64,000 bases of DNA from JBBSGD01 sp038254435 (GCA_038254435.1 JBBSGD010000003.1:26722-90721); one strand, 5' to 3'; shown: positions 17,455 through 27,275, numbered from the stretch's first letter. Program-made: numbers and translations. Notes: generated by a model from the letters alone, not told the origin.

Positions 17455-18428
17455 GGGCGCTCGAGGCTGAAGTCGGGACAGATCTCGCCCACCGGCTCGC
17501 TCCCGCCCAGCAGCGGTGGACGCGCAAAGGGAGCGAGCCGGGCCGTCTCCTCACGGCCCAGGGCGCCGATCTGCACGAGAGCTTCAATGAGGACGGGCCC
17601 CGCAGCCCGGACCGCGCCGTCGCTCACCTTGACCGCGACGCCGAGCCCGAGCGACCTCACCGCCGCGCACAGAAGACCCTCGGCCCCTGCCTTGACGACG
17701 ACATCCCGGCTCGCCTGCATGATCGCGGTGTCCTCACGCTTGCGTCCCCCGACCAGGTAGGGGCGCGCCGACATCGCCGCGAAACAGCCTTGCACGGCGT
17801 CCGCCAGCGAACCGAGGCGCTCGCCCGTGACGAGGCGTGCGTAGAGGACGGCCATGCCCTCGAGTGTCAGCCCGTGCACCGGCGCTCCGCACCCGTCGGT
17901 GCCGAGCTCCACGCGGGTAACCCCAATGATCGAGCAAACCGCGGCCGTAATACGTTCCTGGAGCGGGTGATCCGGCAACAAGTACGAGCTCTTGTCCCAC
18001 CCGCGCCGGGCACACGCGAGAAGCTTTCCCGCGTGCTTGCCAGAGCAGTTGTGGCTGATGCGCCGCTTGACCCCGTCGCCAGTTGCGGCCGCGTCGACAT
18101 CGAGGGGCCAGGCCGCGGGGCAGAGCAGGTCTATCTCCGTAAGCCCGGCACGATCCAGCACGGCATCCACTGCGGCGAGGTGCTCGGGCTCGCCGTTATG
18201 AGACCCGCACATGATGGCAAGATCGTCGTCCGTCAGATCGTCGCCGGATGCTTCGTACGAAACCGCCGCCTGCAACGGCTTCATAGCCGACCTAGCAAAA
18301 AGGTAACTGTCCGGATCTCCGGCCGATGCCACGAGCGTGCCGCTCGCGTCACACACGGCGACCGATCCTCGGTGCGCAGACTCTTGCAAGCCGCTTCTTA
18401 CGACGCGCGCCACCAGTGCTTCAGCCAC
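17445..18428 (-). CDS. L-asparaginase II family protein (thermolabile/Rhizobium type)
   Basis: 327 residues. Typical stretches include VVRSGLQESAHRGSVAVCD, FARSAMKPLQAAV, CGSHNGEPEHL, RISHNCSGKHAGKLL and ELGTDGCGAPVHGL. The family, unrelated to E. coli AnsA/AnsB, hydrolyses asparagine to aspartate and ammonia. The conserved S-x-x-K (SAMK) resembles serine-hydrolase active sites and the Cys-containing HNCSGKH motif is characteristic. Length agrees with the family (about 330). Confidence 0.92.
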   Translation of the reverse strand: MAEALVARVVRSGLQESAHRGSVAVCDASGTLVASAGDPDSYLFARSAMKPLQAAVSYEASGDDLTDDDLAIMCGSHNGEPEHLAAVDAVLDRAGLTEIDLLCPAAWPLDVDAAATGDGVKRRISHNCSGKHAGKLLACARRGWDKSSYLLPDHPLQERITAAVCSIIGVTRVELGTDGCGAPVHGLTLEGMAVLYARLVTGERLGSLADAVQGCFAAMSARPYLVGGRKREDTAIMQASRDVVVKAGAEGLLCAAVRSLGLGVAVKVSDGAVRAAGPVLIEALVQIGALGREETARLAPFARPPLLGGSEPVGEICPDFSLERPQS

Positions 18429-18492
18429 CTGCTCTTGCCCTTCTCTAAAGGGGCCCGCTTATGGGTCTTCGTGGCGGGTAAACTAACGGCCC

Positions 18493-18942
18493 ATGACCGA
18501 ACACCGCGAACCGGAGCAGCCGGCCTCAGACTCGCCGGGTGCGCCCGCGTCGGAGCCTGCCCAGCAGCCACAGGCGCCTCCGCAGGAAGGCTCGACGGGG
18601 CCGGCCCAGAAGGACCCGGGGGAACCGGCCCAGAAGGGCCCGGGGGAACCAGCGAAGGACCCGGTCGAGCACGAGCGCTATACGGCCGGACGGGCATCGA
18701 AGACCTTGCAGCAAGTCACGATTGCGCTTCTTGTTCTCGGTCTTCTCACCGTCATCTTCATCCTTCAAAACACACAGTCCGTGCAGGTCCATTTCCTGTT
18801 CTTCTCGGCCCAGGCTCCACTCGCTGCAGCCATTTTGCTCGCCGCCGTGCTCGGTGGGATTCTGACCTTCCTCGTCGCGTTCCTGCGCCAGCGTCAGTAC
18901 CGGCGCGCTGCCAGGAAGGAGCACGGGGTCCATTCGCGTTGA
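18493..18942 (+). CDS. LapA-domain (DUF1049) two-helix membrane protein
   Basis: 149 residues. The first 60 residues are Pro/Gln/Glu-rich and disordered with a near-repeat (GPAQKDPGEPAQKGPGEPAK). Two membrane helices follow (about residues 75-95 and 105-130) with the LapA-type signature FILQNTQSVQVHFLFFSAQAP. LapA-domain proteins (LPS assembly protein A name in E. coli) are widespread small envelope proteins of unclear role in Gram-positives. Divergent from the asparaginase gene by 64 bp. Confidence 0.85.
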   Translation: MTEHREPEQPASDSPGAPASEPAQQPQAPPQEGSTGPAQKDPGEPAQKGPGEPAKDPVEHERYTAGRASKTLQQVTIALLVLGLLTVIFILQNTQSVQVHFLFFSAQAPLAAAILLAAVLGGILTFLVAFLRQRQYRRAARKEHGVHSR

Positions 18943-18949
18943 CGGCGCA

Positions 18950-19008
18950 CAACTTTCTCACCAGACCCCGAAAAAAACCGCACCGATGTGAGAAAAGTTG
19001 CGGGGGTC
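18950..19008. repeat. Two interleaved inverted repeats in the lapA-asd convergent gap
   Basis: CAACTTTCTCA at 18950-18960 pairs with TGAGAAAAGTTG at 18989-19000 (one bulge), while GACCCCG at 18964-18970 pairs with CGGGGGTC at 19001-19008. The pairs interleave, so only one stem can form at a time unless a pseudoknot is made. Located between convergent genes, they may act as a bidirectional terminator. Confidence 0.45.
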
Positions 19009-20032
19009 AGGTTATGAGTTCGGCTATCTGCACCGTGTTGAGCGCCGCGCCCTTGCGAAGGTTGTCGGTGACGCAGAACATCTCCAGCGCATGAGGGTCG
19101 AAACGATCCTCGCGCATGCGCCCCACGTAACACGGGTCTCGTCCCGCGGCTTGTAGGGGAGTCGGGAAGACACCAGCCTCGGGGTTGTCGCGCAACTCCA
19201 CGCCCGGCGCCCGGGCGAGAACATCCCTGGCCTCGAGGGCAGTAACGGGTTTCTCGAACTCGGCGTGCACGACCACGCTGTGCCCCACCACGACCGGCAC
19301 CCGCACACAGGTTGCGGTAACCGGCAAGGACGCCAGACCGAGGATCTTGCGCGACTCATCGCACAGCTTTAGCTCCTCGCTCGTGTAGCCGCCACTCTTA
19401 ATCGTGCCGCACTGCGGGATGACGTTGAAAGCCAGCGGGTGTGAGAAAGTCGAACCCGCCTCTAGGACCTGGCCTGCAGCCCCCGACAGAACCGCGTCCG
19501 GCTCTTTCGAGGCGCGCTCACTCTGCTCCCACAGCTCCTCGGTGCCCGGCCTTCCGGAACCGGAGGCTGCCTGGTAAGAGGCAAGCACGAGGCGCCGGAG
19601 CGGCCATCTCTGATTCAGAGCTGCAAGCGGAACGACTATCGCTAGGGTGGTGCAGTTCGCGCTTGCGATGATGCCCTTCGGACGGTTCACCGCCGCCTCG
19701 GGATTGATCTCGGGGACGACGAGCGGAACCTCTTCGTCCATGCGCCAGGCGGCCGAGTTGTCGACTACCAGCGCGCCTTTGCCTGCGGCGACCGGAGCCC
19801 ACTCGCGCGCCACGGTGTCCGGCACGTCAAAAAGGGCAAGGTCGACGCCCTCGAACACAGCGCGCGTAAGCGCCTTGACCGGCGTCTCGGATTCGCCGAA
19901 GGCGACCGTGCGCCCGGCCGAACGGTGCGACGCGATGGGGATGAGCTCGGTAACCGGAAAGCTGCGCTGCTCGAGGATGCGCAGAATGCGCGTTCCGACG
20001 GCTCCGGTCGCTCCGACCACCGCGACTCTCAC
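19007..20032 (-). CDS. asd: Aspartate-semialdehyde dehydrogenase
   Basis: 341 residues from GTG 20030-20032, fixed by a GTGA overlap with the lysC stop and by the Rossmann start [13 protein letters not shown]. Catalytic Cys is in [13 protein letters not shown], with the substrate loop [14 protein letters not shown] and catalytic His in [11 protein letters not shown]. It reduces aspartyl phosphate to aspartate semialdehyde with NADPH, the branch point to lysine, diaminopimelate, threonine and methionine. A longer reading frame upstream is only overlap with lysC. Confidence 0.96.
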   Translation of the reverse strand: MRVAVVGATGAVGTRILRILEQRSFPVTELIPIASHRSAGRTVAFGESETPVKALTRAVFEGVDLALFDVPDTVAREWAPVAAGKGALVVDNSAAWRMDEEVPLVVPEINPEAAVNRPKGIIASANCTTLAIVVPLAALNQRWPLRRLVLASYQAASGSGRPGTEELWEQSERASKEPDAVLSGAAGQVLEAGSTFSHPLAFNVIPQCGTIKSGGYTSEELKLCDESRKILGLASLPVTATCVRVPVVVGHSVVVHAEFEKPVTALEARDVLARAPGVELRDNPEAGVFPTPLQAAGRDPCYVGRMREDRFDPHALEMFCVTDNLRKGAALNTVQIAELIT

Positions 20033-21324
20033 GATGTGGATTCCGCGTCCGGCCGCAGCGCACGCATCTGCCCGCTCACCGTAGCGGGGTGAGCTTCGCG
20101 CATGACCACCTTTTCCGAGAGGTTGAAGCGCTCGTGAATCGCCTTGACGGCCGCGTCCACGTCGGCTTGTGGGACCACGCAGGAGATGCGTATCGAGGAG
20201 GTCGAGATGATCCCGATGTTCACTCCTGCATCCGACAGGGCGTCGAACATGTCCGCCGCAACGCCCGGATGCGATTTCATGCCGGCGCCCACAAGAGACA
20301 CCTTGGCGATATCCTCGTCCGTCTCGACGCCGTCTGCTCCGACGTCTCTTGCGATGCGCTCGAGCACGGGCCGGGTCCTGCGCAAGTCGGCGTCCGGAAT
20401 TGTAAAGGAGATGTTCGTGCATCCTCCCGCAGCCGCGTTTTGCACGATCATGTCGACGTTGACGCCCTCATCTGCCAAAGGCCTAAAGACGCGCGCGGCC
20501 ACGCCCGGCTTGTCCGGCAGGCCGAGCACAGTCACCTGCGACTCGGAGGTGTCGTGCGCGATTCCAGAGATGATCGCCTGTTCCATGCGTTCGTCCTCCT
20601 GTAACACCCATGTGCCCTCGCTACCCGAGAAAGACGAGCGCACGTGGACGAGCACGTCGTAGTTGCGAGCGTATTCCACACACCTCACCATCAGCACCTT
20701 GGCCCCCGATGCGGACAGCTCGAGCATCTCCTCGTAGGAGATGGCGTGCAGCTTGCGCGCCTGAGGCACGATCCGCGGGTCCGCCGTGAAGACCCCCTCC
20801 ACGTCCGTATAGATCTCGCATGCGTCCGCTTTCAGCGCCGCGGCCAGGGCAACCGCCGTCGTATCGGAGCCTCCTCGTCCCAGCGTGGTGACGTCGTACT
20901 CGGTGGACACACCCTGGAAGCCCGCAACTATCGCGATCTTGCCCGCCTCGAGGGCCTCGAGGACCCGCCGTGCCCTGACCTCGACGATGCGCGCGCGGCC
21001 GTGTGAGCTGTCGGTGACGATGCCCGCCTGCGACCCGGTGAGGCTGATGGCTTCCTTGCCGAGGTCGATGATCGCCATGGAAAGAAGAGCCATCGAGATG
21101 CGCTCCCCAGCCGTAAGCAGCATGTCGAGCTCGCGTGGACGCGGGGCGGCGGAGATCTGGTCGGCAAGCGTAAGGAGCTCGTCGGTTGAATGCCCCATGG
21201 CCGAGACGACCACGCAGACCTTTTGTCCGGCCTCGGCCGCCGACACCACTCGGCGTGCCACTCGCTTCATCCGCTCGGCGTCCCCAACCGAGGTGCCGCC
21301 ATACTTCTGAACAATCAAGGCCAT
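20029..21324 (-). CDS. lysC: Aspartate kinase
   Basis: 431 residues from ATG 21322-21324. N-terminal kinase motif [18 protein letters not shown], then [27 protein letters not shown] and [15 protein letters not shown]; two ACT domains follow ([20 protein letters not shown], and [20 protein letters not shown]), as in feedback-regulated actinobacterial LysC. It phosphorylates aspartate at the head of the pathway continued by the coupled asd gene. No strong Shine-Dalgarno sequence is seen upstream. An internal start giving a separate beta subunit, known in some actinobacteria, cannot be judged here. Confidence 0.96.
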   Translation of the reverse strand: MALIVQKYGGTSVGDAERMKRVARRVVSAAEAGQKVCVVVSAMGHSTDELLTLADQISAAPRPRELDMLLTAGERISMALLSMAIIDLGKEAISLTGSQAGIVTDSSHGRARIVEVRARRVLEALEAGKIAIVAGFQGVSTEYDVTTLGRGGSDTTAVALAAALKADACEIYTDVEGVFTADPRIVPQARKLHAISYEEMLELSASGAKVLMVRCVEYARNYDVLVHVRSSFSGSEGTWVLQEDERMEQAIISGIAHDTSESQVTVLGLPDKPGVAARVFRPLADEGVNVDMIVQNAAAGGCTNISFTIPDADLRRTRPVLERIARDVGADGVETDEDIAKVSLVGAGMKSHPGVAADMFDALSDAGVNIGIISTSSIRISCVVPQADVDAAVKAIHERFNLSEKVVMREAHPATVSGQMRALRPDAESTS

Positions 21325-21394
21325 TGCAACACGGTACCGACTGTTGCCGGGCCGCGGCCGCATTCTGCAAAGGGCCGCCTCCTGGGGACGAGAC

Positions 21395-22009
21395 TCAGCC
21401 GCCCATCGTGCGGCGGCCCTCGAGTGCCTTTCCGAGGGTTACCTCGTCGGCATACTCGAGGTCGCCTCCGACCGGCAGGCCGCTGGCGAGGCGCGTGACG
21501 CTGACGCCGAGCGGCGTGAGCAAGCGGGCCAGGTACATGGCCGTGGCATCGCCCTCGACGCTCGGATTAGTGGCGACGATGATCTCTGTGACGGCGCGGG
21601 TCGCCCCAGGCGGGGTCTCCAGCCTGCCCAGCAGCTCGGCGAGCCTCAGATCGTCCGGACCGATGCCCTCGATCGGGGAGATCGCGCCCTGCAGCACGTG
21701 ATAGAGACCTCGGAACTCACGCGTCCGCTCGATGGCCACGATGTCCGGCGCCTCCTGCACGACACAGATGACCGACTGATCGCGGCGCGTGTCGCGGCAA
21801 TAGCCGCAGCGCTCCGACTCGGCCACGTTGAAGCACACCTCGCAGAAACGAACACGCTCCTTTGCGTGAACGATCGACTGGGCCAGACGCCGGGCGTCCT
21901 CGGGATCGGACTTGAGCAGCCAGAAGGCGACGCGCTGGGCGCTCTTGGGTCCGATGCCGGGCAGCTTCGCGAGCTCGTCGATCAGGTCCTGGACGGGGCC
22001 GGCGTACAA
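21395..22009 (-). CDS. recR: Recombination mediator RecR
   Basis: 204 residues from a TTG at 22007-22009 with AGGGGAAGG upstream. Helix-hairpin-helix ([22 protein letters not shown]), C4 zinc finger ([16 protein letters not shown]), Toprim core ([24 protein letters not shown]-like [16 protein letters not shown]) and C-terminal Walker-B-like region. RecR acts with RecF/RecO to load RecA on gapped DNA. It is the last gene of the conserved dnaX-ybaB-recR unit, 9 bp after ybaB. Confidence 0.96.
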   Translation of the reverse strand: MYAGPVQDLIDELAKLPGIGPKSAQRVAFWLLKSDPEDARRLAQSIVHAKERVRFCEVCFNVAESERCGYCRDTRRDQSVICVVQEAPDIVAIERTREFRGLYHVLQGAISPIEGIGPDDLRLAELLGRLETPPGATRAVTEIIVATNPSVEGDATAMYLARLLTPLGVSVTRLASGLPVGGDLEYADEVTLGKALEGRRTMGG

Positions 22010-22018
22010 CGCCTTCCC

Positions 22019-22357
22019 CTACAGGCCCGGGAGGCCCAGACCCCCGGGCCCTCCCGCGCCGCCGGCCAGCGGTCCCATCGTCTCCTCTTGAGCTTCCTTG
22101 ACCTTGTCAAGCGCATCGTTGACGGCGGCGGTAACGGCGTCACCGAGCATCTCGAGGTCGTCGGCGTCGGGCTCACCGTCAAAGAAGCCCTCTTTGATGG
22201 TTATCCCCAGGACCTCGTGATCGCCGCTCACGGCGGCGGTGACTGCGCCGCCGCCTGCGGAGCCGGCGAACTCCTTCGCCGCGAGCTCAGCCTGCGCCTT
22301 TTGCATCTCGGCCGCCATCTTCTGGGCCTGCTTCATCATCTTCTGCATGTCCTTCAC
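22019..22357 (-). CDS. ybaB: YbaB/EbfC nucleoid-associated protein
   Basis: 112 residues from GTG 22355-22357 (ATG 22346-22348 is an alternative). Coiled N terminus MQKMMKQAQKMAAEMQKAQ, central VTAAVSGDHEVLGITIKEGF and the DALDKVKEAQEETMGPL helix are typical; the C terminus is Gly/Pro/Leu-rich. YbaB dimers bind DNA like tweezers. Its position between dnaX and recR is conserved across bacteria. Confidence 0.94.
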   Translation of the reverse strand: MKDMQKMMKQAQKMAAEMQKAQAELAAKEFAGSAGGGAVTAAVSGDHEVLGITIKEGFFDGEPDADDLEMLGDAVTAAVNDALDKVKEAQEETMGPLAGGAGGPGGLGLPGL

Positions 22358-22382
22358 GGCTCGATGTCCCTTCCCTGAGCTC

Positions 22383-24233
22383 TCACGAGCGCCTCCCTGC
22401 CTTTCTGTCTGCGCTCTCCTCGACGACCTCTGCCCCCAGGCCTCGCTTGACGAGCTCGATGGGATCGGCGTCGGTATCCACTGCTCGAGCATCGGCGTAG
22501 TCGGTCACATCGTCGTCCGCGGTGGGCGCAGGTGTCGCTTCGGACGACTGCTCGGCGAGTCCTGCGGTCCGCTCGGTGCCGCGCGCCGCGAATGCCAGCG
22601 TCGCCTCGAGTCCTAAGGCCGCGTGCAACGCCTCGGCCAGGATGCGGCTGTTGGATTCGCGGGTCATCTGCGACTCGTGGAACTCAGACTGCACCTCGAT
22701 CAAGAGCGTGTCGTCGTCGAAACGCACCGGACGAGATGGGTTGAGAAAGCCCCATACCCTCTTGCTGCGCTTGCTGACCTCGGCCAGAGTCGCCGTCCAC
22801 GAGTCCTTGACGTGTCCAAAACCGATGCTCCCTGGGGGAGCGCTGGGCGGCGCAGCCGGCTCGGCCGCTGCGCCCGCCTTCTCTCCTGCCGCAACGGGCG
22901 GGGGAGCCGGTTCCGGCGCGGGCGTCTGGCGGGCGGGAGCCGTGGCTGCGCGCGCGGCGGGGAAACGTTCCGCCGGCCGCGCCGGGCCGGCTGCAGGCTG
23001 AGGGATCGGCGCCGACTGTTGCTCCGCAGGCAAAGGGGCCGCCGCCGACGGCCCCTCCGCCGCTGAAGGGCCGCTGTCGATGCCGCTGCGGCGCTCGAGT
23101 CTTTCGAGCCGGCCGAGAACACCCGCCGCACTAGGGTCGGTCTCCGGGACCGCGGCGCGCACGAGCGCGACCTCGAGCCACAGACGGTGCCCCGGAGCGT
23201 TGCGCATCTCGGTGATGGCCTTGCCGAGGAGGTCAACCGTACGCAGCAACCCCCCTGCGGTAAACGCCTCGGTCTGCGTGGTGAGCCTGGCCCGGTGCTC
23301 AGGTGACAGGTCAAGCAAACCCTCTCCGTCGGGGGCAGTCTTGAGCAGTAGCAGCGACCGGGCATGTTCGAGAGCTCCGACGGCGAGCTGGCGGGGATCG
23401 GCACCCTGGGCCATGAGGGTGTGCACGGTCCAGAAGATGGCTCCGACGTCGCCCGCGGCGAGGGCATCGAACACATCCAGGAACGCGTCCTCGGTTCTCT
23501 CACCGAGCAGCCGTTCGACCTCGTGAGCGGCCACGTGGCCGTCGAGGCTTGCGATCTGGTCCAGCACGGACAGCGCGTCGCGCGCTCCGCCGTCTGCATG
23601 CCGCGCGATGACGGCCAGCGCGCCCGGGTCGACGTCGATCTCCTCCCGCTCGGCGATGCCGGCAAGCAGGCCCTCGAGGACGTCGATGGGAACCCGGCGA
23701 AAGTCAAAGCGCTGCGTGCGCGACACGATCGTCTGTAAGACTTTGTGCGCCTCGGTCGTGGCGAGGATGAAGAGGACGTGCGCGGGCGGCTCCTCCAGCG
23801 TCTTCAAGAGTGCGTTGAAGGACCCGGCAGTAAGCATATGGACCTCGTCTATGACGTAGACCTTGCGACGTCCGCCGGCGGTTGCGAGTGGCACGCCTGC
23901 GAGCACGTCGCGCGTCTCATCGACCTTGGAATGTGACGCCGCGTCGAGCTCGATGACGTCGAGCGAGGACCCCTCCGTGATCGCCCGGCACGAATCGCAC
24001 TTGCCGCACGGGCTGGGGGTCGGTCCCTCGGCGCAATTGAGGGCTTTGGCGAGGATGCGGGCCGTCGAGGTCTTGCCGGTCCCGCGCGGGCCAGTGAAGA
24101 GATAGGCGTGCGCCACCCTGTCCTCGACTATGGCGTTGCTCAGAGTCCGCGACACATGCTCCTGGCCGAGGATCTCGTCGAAGGTCTGAGGCCGGTACTT
24201 GCGATAAAGGGAGAGATAAGCCACGAAGCCCAT
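22383..24233 (-). CDS. dnaX: DNA polymerase III subunits gamma/tau
   Basis: 616 residues. AAA+ clamp-loader ATPase with LSLYRKYRPQTFDEILGQEH, Walker A GPRGTGKTS, zinc-binding Cys (CAEGPTPSPCGKCDSC), Walker B VYVIDEVHML and sensor SRTQRFDFRR. A long Ala/Pro-rich linker (about 370-470) precedes a C-terminal tau-like region. Homologues usually begin at the AYLSLYRKYRP stretch, so GTG 24222-24224 is a real alternative start. The SRP RNA gene lies upstream on the same strand, as is common. Confidence 0.96.
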   Translation of the reverse strand: MGFVAYLSLYRKYRPQTFDEILGQEHVSRTLSNAIVEDRVAHAYLFTGPRGTGKTSTARILAKALNCAEGPTPSPCGKCDSCRAITEGSSLDVIELDAASHSKVDETRDVLAGVPLATAGGRRKVYVIDEVHMLTAGSFNALLKTLEEPPAHVLFILATTEAHKVLQTIVSRTQRFDFRRVPIDVLEGLLAGIAEREEIDVDPGALAVIARHADGGARDALSVLDQIASLDGHVAAHEVERLLGERTEDAFLDVFDALAAGDVGAIFWTVHTLMAQGADPRQLAVGALEHARSLLLLKTAPDGEGLLDLSPEHRARLTTQTEAFTAGGLLRTVDLLGKAITEMRNAPGHRLWLEVALVRAAVPETDPSAAGVLGRLERLERRSGIDSGPSAAEGPSAAAPLPAEQQSAPIPQPAAGPARPAERFPAARAATAPARQTPAPEPAPPPVAAGEKAGAAAEPAAPPSAPPGSIGFGHVKDSWTATLAEVSKRSKRVWGFLNPSRPVRFDDDTLLIEVQSEFHESQMTRESNSRILAEALHAALGLEATLAFAARGTERTAGLAEQSSEATPAPTADDDVTDYADARAVDTDADPIELVKRGLGAEVVEESADRKAGRRS

Positions 24234-24627
24234 CCTAGTCGGCCGGCGCGACGACGGCCCGAGGGGCCGGATAAGAGCAGCGATTTCCTTCTGAGACCAG
24301 AGGGCAACCGAACGACCGAGACCAATCCTCGATCACCAAGCCAAGCATCTCGTCCGCCTGCGGACGCGGGCTATACAAGACCTGCGGTGTGCGTGACCGC
24401 TCGATCGCCCAGCGACGCCGACCAAACCAACGCCGCCTACGTCGAGTTCGTTCGCAATGACTTGGACATTCACGTATCCGGCGGAGAGAGCTTGCAGAGG
24501 TTGCTCGACATAGCCGGAAGCATTAGGTGACCCGAAACCGTCCACTGGCGGGCCGCGCCCGCCCGACACTACCTAGTCGCCCACGAGAATGGCCGTGCAC
24601 CCCGTCCTGGACCCTTGAACCACCGTC
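24234..24627. other. Gap between dnaX and the SRP RNA gene
   Basis: About 390 bases. It should contain the dnaX promoter. I find no gene or strong secondary structure in it. Confidence 0.4.
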
Positions 24628-24775
24628 GCCTATCCGGCAGCCGGCTCCGGCCGAGCGCTCCTGCGGCGCTCCCGGGTCGCCGCTTACGGCTGCTCCCTTC
24701 CGGGCCTGACCGGATTCACGGTTCCGAGACGCGCAGGACTCGACCATCGACGCTGCTTGCCGGGGGCTGCCCGGT
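24628..24775 (-). ncRNA. ffs: Signal recognition particle RNA (4.5S/SRP type)
   Basis: The complement of 24688-24711 is the near-invariant SRP domain IV apex, with GGTCAGGCCCGGAAGGGAGC. Flanks pair outward: CCTGCG (complement of 24733-24738) with CGCAGG (complement of 24660-24665), and CTCGG with CCGGGAG. The helix can be extended toward 24770 and 24630, so the ends given are approximate. The RNA binds Ffh for co-translational targeting. The order tRNA-Ser, ffs, dnaX is conserved in many high-GC Gram-positives. Confidence 0.82.
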
Positions 24776-24877
24776 GGTGCAACGGCCGCAGACGGGTAAT
24801 CGGCCCGGCGTGTCGAGGGTTTCCGGTTCAGGGGACCCCGAGCTCCCCGCCTAGCACGGCCGCCCTCAGGATAGCGG

Positions 24878-24964
24878 CGGAGACGAAGGGATTCGAACCC
24901 TTGGACCACTTGCGTGGTCACACGCTCTCCAGGCGTGCCGATTAGTCCGCTCTCGCACGTCTCC
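24878..24964 (-). tRNA. tRNA-Ser (anticodon GGA)
   Basis: An 87-nt gene on the minus strand: acceptor GGAGACG/CGTCTCC, anticodon stem CACGC/GCGTG with loop CTGGAGA (anticodon GGA), a long class II variable arm (TGACCACGCAAGTGGTCC) and T loop TTCGAAT. CCA is not encoded (the bases are CCG). Confidence 0.96.
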
Positions 24965-25085
24965 GGGCCGGAGTCTAGCCCCTAGCGCGCTCGCTCACCC
25001 CGTGGCCGATGCGCGACGCCCGGTGCGCTGCCCGTCGCACATGGGTTACCCGTCGAACACCGGCCACAGCAGGGGGCCGGCCCCC

Positions 25086-25895
25086 TCAGCGTGCGAGCAA
25101 CTGCGTCGCGTCGGGCAGCCGGCAGAGGAACCCGGGCGAGCCGAGAAACAGACCTCCATCGACGTTGACGCAGCGCCCCCCTCGATAGACAAAGGGGGAC
25201 ACGGCGGACTGCGGCGAGCCTCCGGTGATTACCGGAATGGGGGTGTGCCCGTGTACGAGACCTTCGCCCCCGAACGCGGCGCGCATCCTCGCCAGCCTGG
25301 CCCCTCCGCCCGAAGCGAGAAAGGCGTTGCGCCGCGCAAAGGCGGACACCAGCGCGTCCCAGGCAATGGGGTCGTCGCCGCTCAGCACAGCGGTTAGGGC
25401 GGCGTTGACCTCCTCGATCTTTGTTCCAAAGGAGATGTACATGGTCGAGTCGGCGTGCACGAGAAGCCACCCTTTCGACGCAGCCATGGCGGGCCGCCGG
25501 CTCAACCACGCAATGTGCTCCGCCCCCAGACCTTCGAGGTCGCGTGGATAGCCCCCGTTTTGCCGCCAGTCGTCGACGAAGGTCCCGCCGATCCCAGTGC
25601 TCGAATCGCCCCCGAACTTGTGCGCCGCCAGCAAGAGGACCTCGTGGTTCCCGAGCAGCGACTCGACGTGTCCGCCGGCGCGGCGCGCTTGGTCCTGCAG
25701 GCGCATCACCAGCTCGACCGCTTCGAGGCCGCCCGGCCCCCGATCCATGAGGTCACCGATGAAGCACAGAACGTCGCGCTCACCGGACCAGTCGAGCCGC
25801 TCGTCGATGAGGCGCGCGTCCCGCAAGAGACGCATCAGAACCTCGAGCTGACCGTGGACGTCACCCATGATCCACACCGACCGGCCGGAGCTCAT
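25086..25895 (-). CDS. Calcineurin-like metallophosphoesterase (PrpA/ApaH-like)
   Basis: 269 residues from ATG 25893-25895; a longer frame would run into the adjacent tRNA-Ser gene and is rejected. Motifs in order: WIMGDVHGQLE, FIGDLMDRGPGGLE, SLLGNHEVLLL, LVHADSTMY and LVHGHTPIPV, plus CVNVDGG at the end. These are the metal and phosphate ligands of the PPP/ApaH group (protein Ser/Thr phosphatase or dinucleoside tetraphosphatase); the choice between them cannot be made. Not coupled to its neighbours. Confidence 0.88.
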   Translation of the reverse strand: MSSGRSVWIMGDVHGQLEVLMRLLRDARLIDERLDWSGERDVLCFIGDLMDRGPGGLEAVELVMRLQDQARRAGGHVESLLGNHEVLLLAAHKFGGDSSTGIGGTFVDDWRQNGGYPRDLEGLGAEHIAWLSRRPAMAASKGWLLVHADSTMYISFGTKIEEVNAALTAVLSGDDPIAWDALVSAFARRNAFLASGGGARLARMRAAFGGEGLVHGHTPIPVITGGSPQSAVSPFVYRGGRCVNVDGGLFLGSPGFLCRLPDATQLLAR

Positions 25896-25915
25896 CCGGT
25901 TGCGTGCGCACACGA

Positions 25916-26006
25916 TGGCGGTGGGGGTGGGATTTGAACCCACGGAGGGCGTGAACCCTCAATCGCTTTCGAGGCGATCCCGTTATGGCCGCTTCGGTAC
26001 CCCACC
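25916..26006 (-). tRNA. tRNA-Ser (anticodon CGA)
   Basis: A 91-nt gene on the minus strand: acceptor GGTGGGG/CCCCACC, anticodon stem ATCGC/GCGAT with loop CTCGAAA (anticodon CGA), a long variable arm (GAGGGTTCACGCCCTC), T loop TTCAAAT, discriminator G and encoded CCA. Confidence 0.96.
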
Positions 26007-26055
26007 ATTGGCTTCACGAGTATACGAAGACGGTTATCGGCCCCGGATTTACGGC

Positions 26056-26535
26056 TCAGACCGGCCGGGCCGTTCCGCGGCGGGCTCCGAAGAACGAGCG
26101 CAGAAGCTCGGCGCACTCGTCCGCAAGCACGCCGCTCGTGATGGCGACGTGATGGTTGAGACGAGGGTCCTGCACGACGTTGTAAAGGGAGTAAGCGGCA
26201 CCTGCCTTGGGGTCCTGCGGACCGTACACCAGCCTGTCCACATGCCCGAGCACGAGCGCTCCGGAGCACATCGGGCACGGCTCCAGCGTGACATAGATCG
26301 TGGTCCCCTCGAGGCGCCGGCGGCCGAGAGCTGCAGCCCCTCGCTGCAGAGCCAGCAGCTCTGCGTGTGCGGTGGGGTCCTGTCTCAGCTCCCGCTCGTT
26401 GCCGGCCTCGGCCACGATCACATCCCGGTGGACGAGGACCGCTCCGATCGGAACGTCATCGTGCTCGAGTGCCGTGCGGGCTTGGGCCAGGGCGGCTCGC
26501 ATCAGCTGCTCATCCCGCGCGCCGGGGCCGCTCAC
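26056..26535 (-). CDS. tadA: tRNA-specific adenosine-34 deaminase
   Basis: 159 residues, GTG start overlapping the upstream stop (GTGA). Zinc-deaminase motifs: TAHAELLAL (His ligand and proton-shuttle Glu) and EPCPMCSGALV (two Cys ligands). TadA converts A34 of tRNA-Arg(ACG) to inosine so that CGU, CGC and CGA codons are read. Its substrate tRNA-Arg(ACG) is encoded about 740 bp upstream on the same strand. Length matches the family. Confidence 0.95.
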   Translation of the reverse strand: MSGPGARDEQLMRAALAQARTALEHDDVPIGAVLVHRDVIVAEAGNERELRQDPTAHAELLALQRGAAALGRRRLEGTTIYVTLEPCPMCSGALVLGHVDRLVYGPQDPKAGAAYSLYNVVQDPRLNHHVAITSGVLADECAELLRSFFGARRGTARPV

Positions 26536-27224
26536 TCCTGCGGAGACCGCTTGCGCCGTTGCTTGACCCGGTTGGTCGCCTCTGTGGAGCGCTGTTTAGC
26601 CCATGCGAGCGCGTCCTTGGCCCAGTCATACTCCCCGGCCAGAACGCCGAACCCGGCGATGATCAGCAGGATGCCCGGTCCGGGCAGCACCAGCAGGAGC
26701 ACGCCGCCACACAGCAACAGCACCCCCAGCACCGTGACGAGTATCCTGCGCCACCGGTCTGCCGGGGACCGCTTGGGTGGCATGACTTCGACTGCCGGGC
26801 TCGCCGAGAAGGGGCCAAGGTCCGCCGTGGGGGTCAGGACGCGCCGGGGCTGTGGCGCGAGGGCGTGCAACCTGGCGACGAAGCGCTCGATGCGACGGGC
26901 CGTGCCCCCGCTCGTCGCCGGCATAAGGGCCACGTGAGACGCGCCGGCCCCCTCGACTCCGACCACGGGCGCCTCGGCCCGGCGCGTGCTGACGCCCCAC
27001 GAGGCGACGTCTGACCAGGCGACCGCGTGGTGATTACGCTCCTTGCCGGTCCAGCGCACTATGAAGCGCCGCTCGGTGAGAACAAGAAATCCTTCCCGTT
27101 TGTCTTCGGGATGCTCGGCCCTCACCCACTCGAGGACCTGTTCGCCCTCGTCCAGGCGAGAGGCCGCAGGCCCGAGGATCTGCTTCATGCGCTCCCTGGC
27201 GATCCATGCAAACGGCCCTGACAA
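26532..27224 (-). CDS. PGPGW-type membrane protein with N-terminal PH-like domain
   Basis: 230 residues from TTG 27222-27224 (AGGGAG with good spacing), or 218 from ATG 27186-27188. The N-terminal half (VLTERRFIVRW, HHAVAWSDVASWGVS) resembles a bacterial PH domain. The C-terminal half has a membrane hairpin with the PGPG signature (LLVLPGPGILLIIAGFGVLAGEYDWAK) that defines a family of putative transmembrane proteins. The tail is highly basic. Function unknown. It is translationally coupled to tadA. Confidence 0.8.
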   Translation of the reverse strand: MSGPFAWIARERMKQILGPAASRLDEGEQVLEWVRAEHPEDKREGFLVLTERRFIVRWTGKERNHHAVAWSDVASWGVSTRRAEAPVVGVEGAGASHVALMPATSGGTARRIERFVARLHALAPQPRRVLTPTADLGPFSASPAVEVMPPKRSPADRWRRILVTVLGVLLLCGGVLLLVLPGPGILLIIAGFGVLAGEYDWAKDALAWAKQRSTEATNRVKQRRKRSPQE

Positions 27225-27275
27225 ACGATTCTCCCTGCTTGGGTGGCGGGGTCTTGGGGTCGTGGTCGCAAGCCT

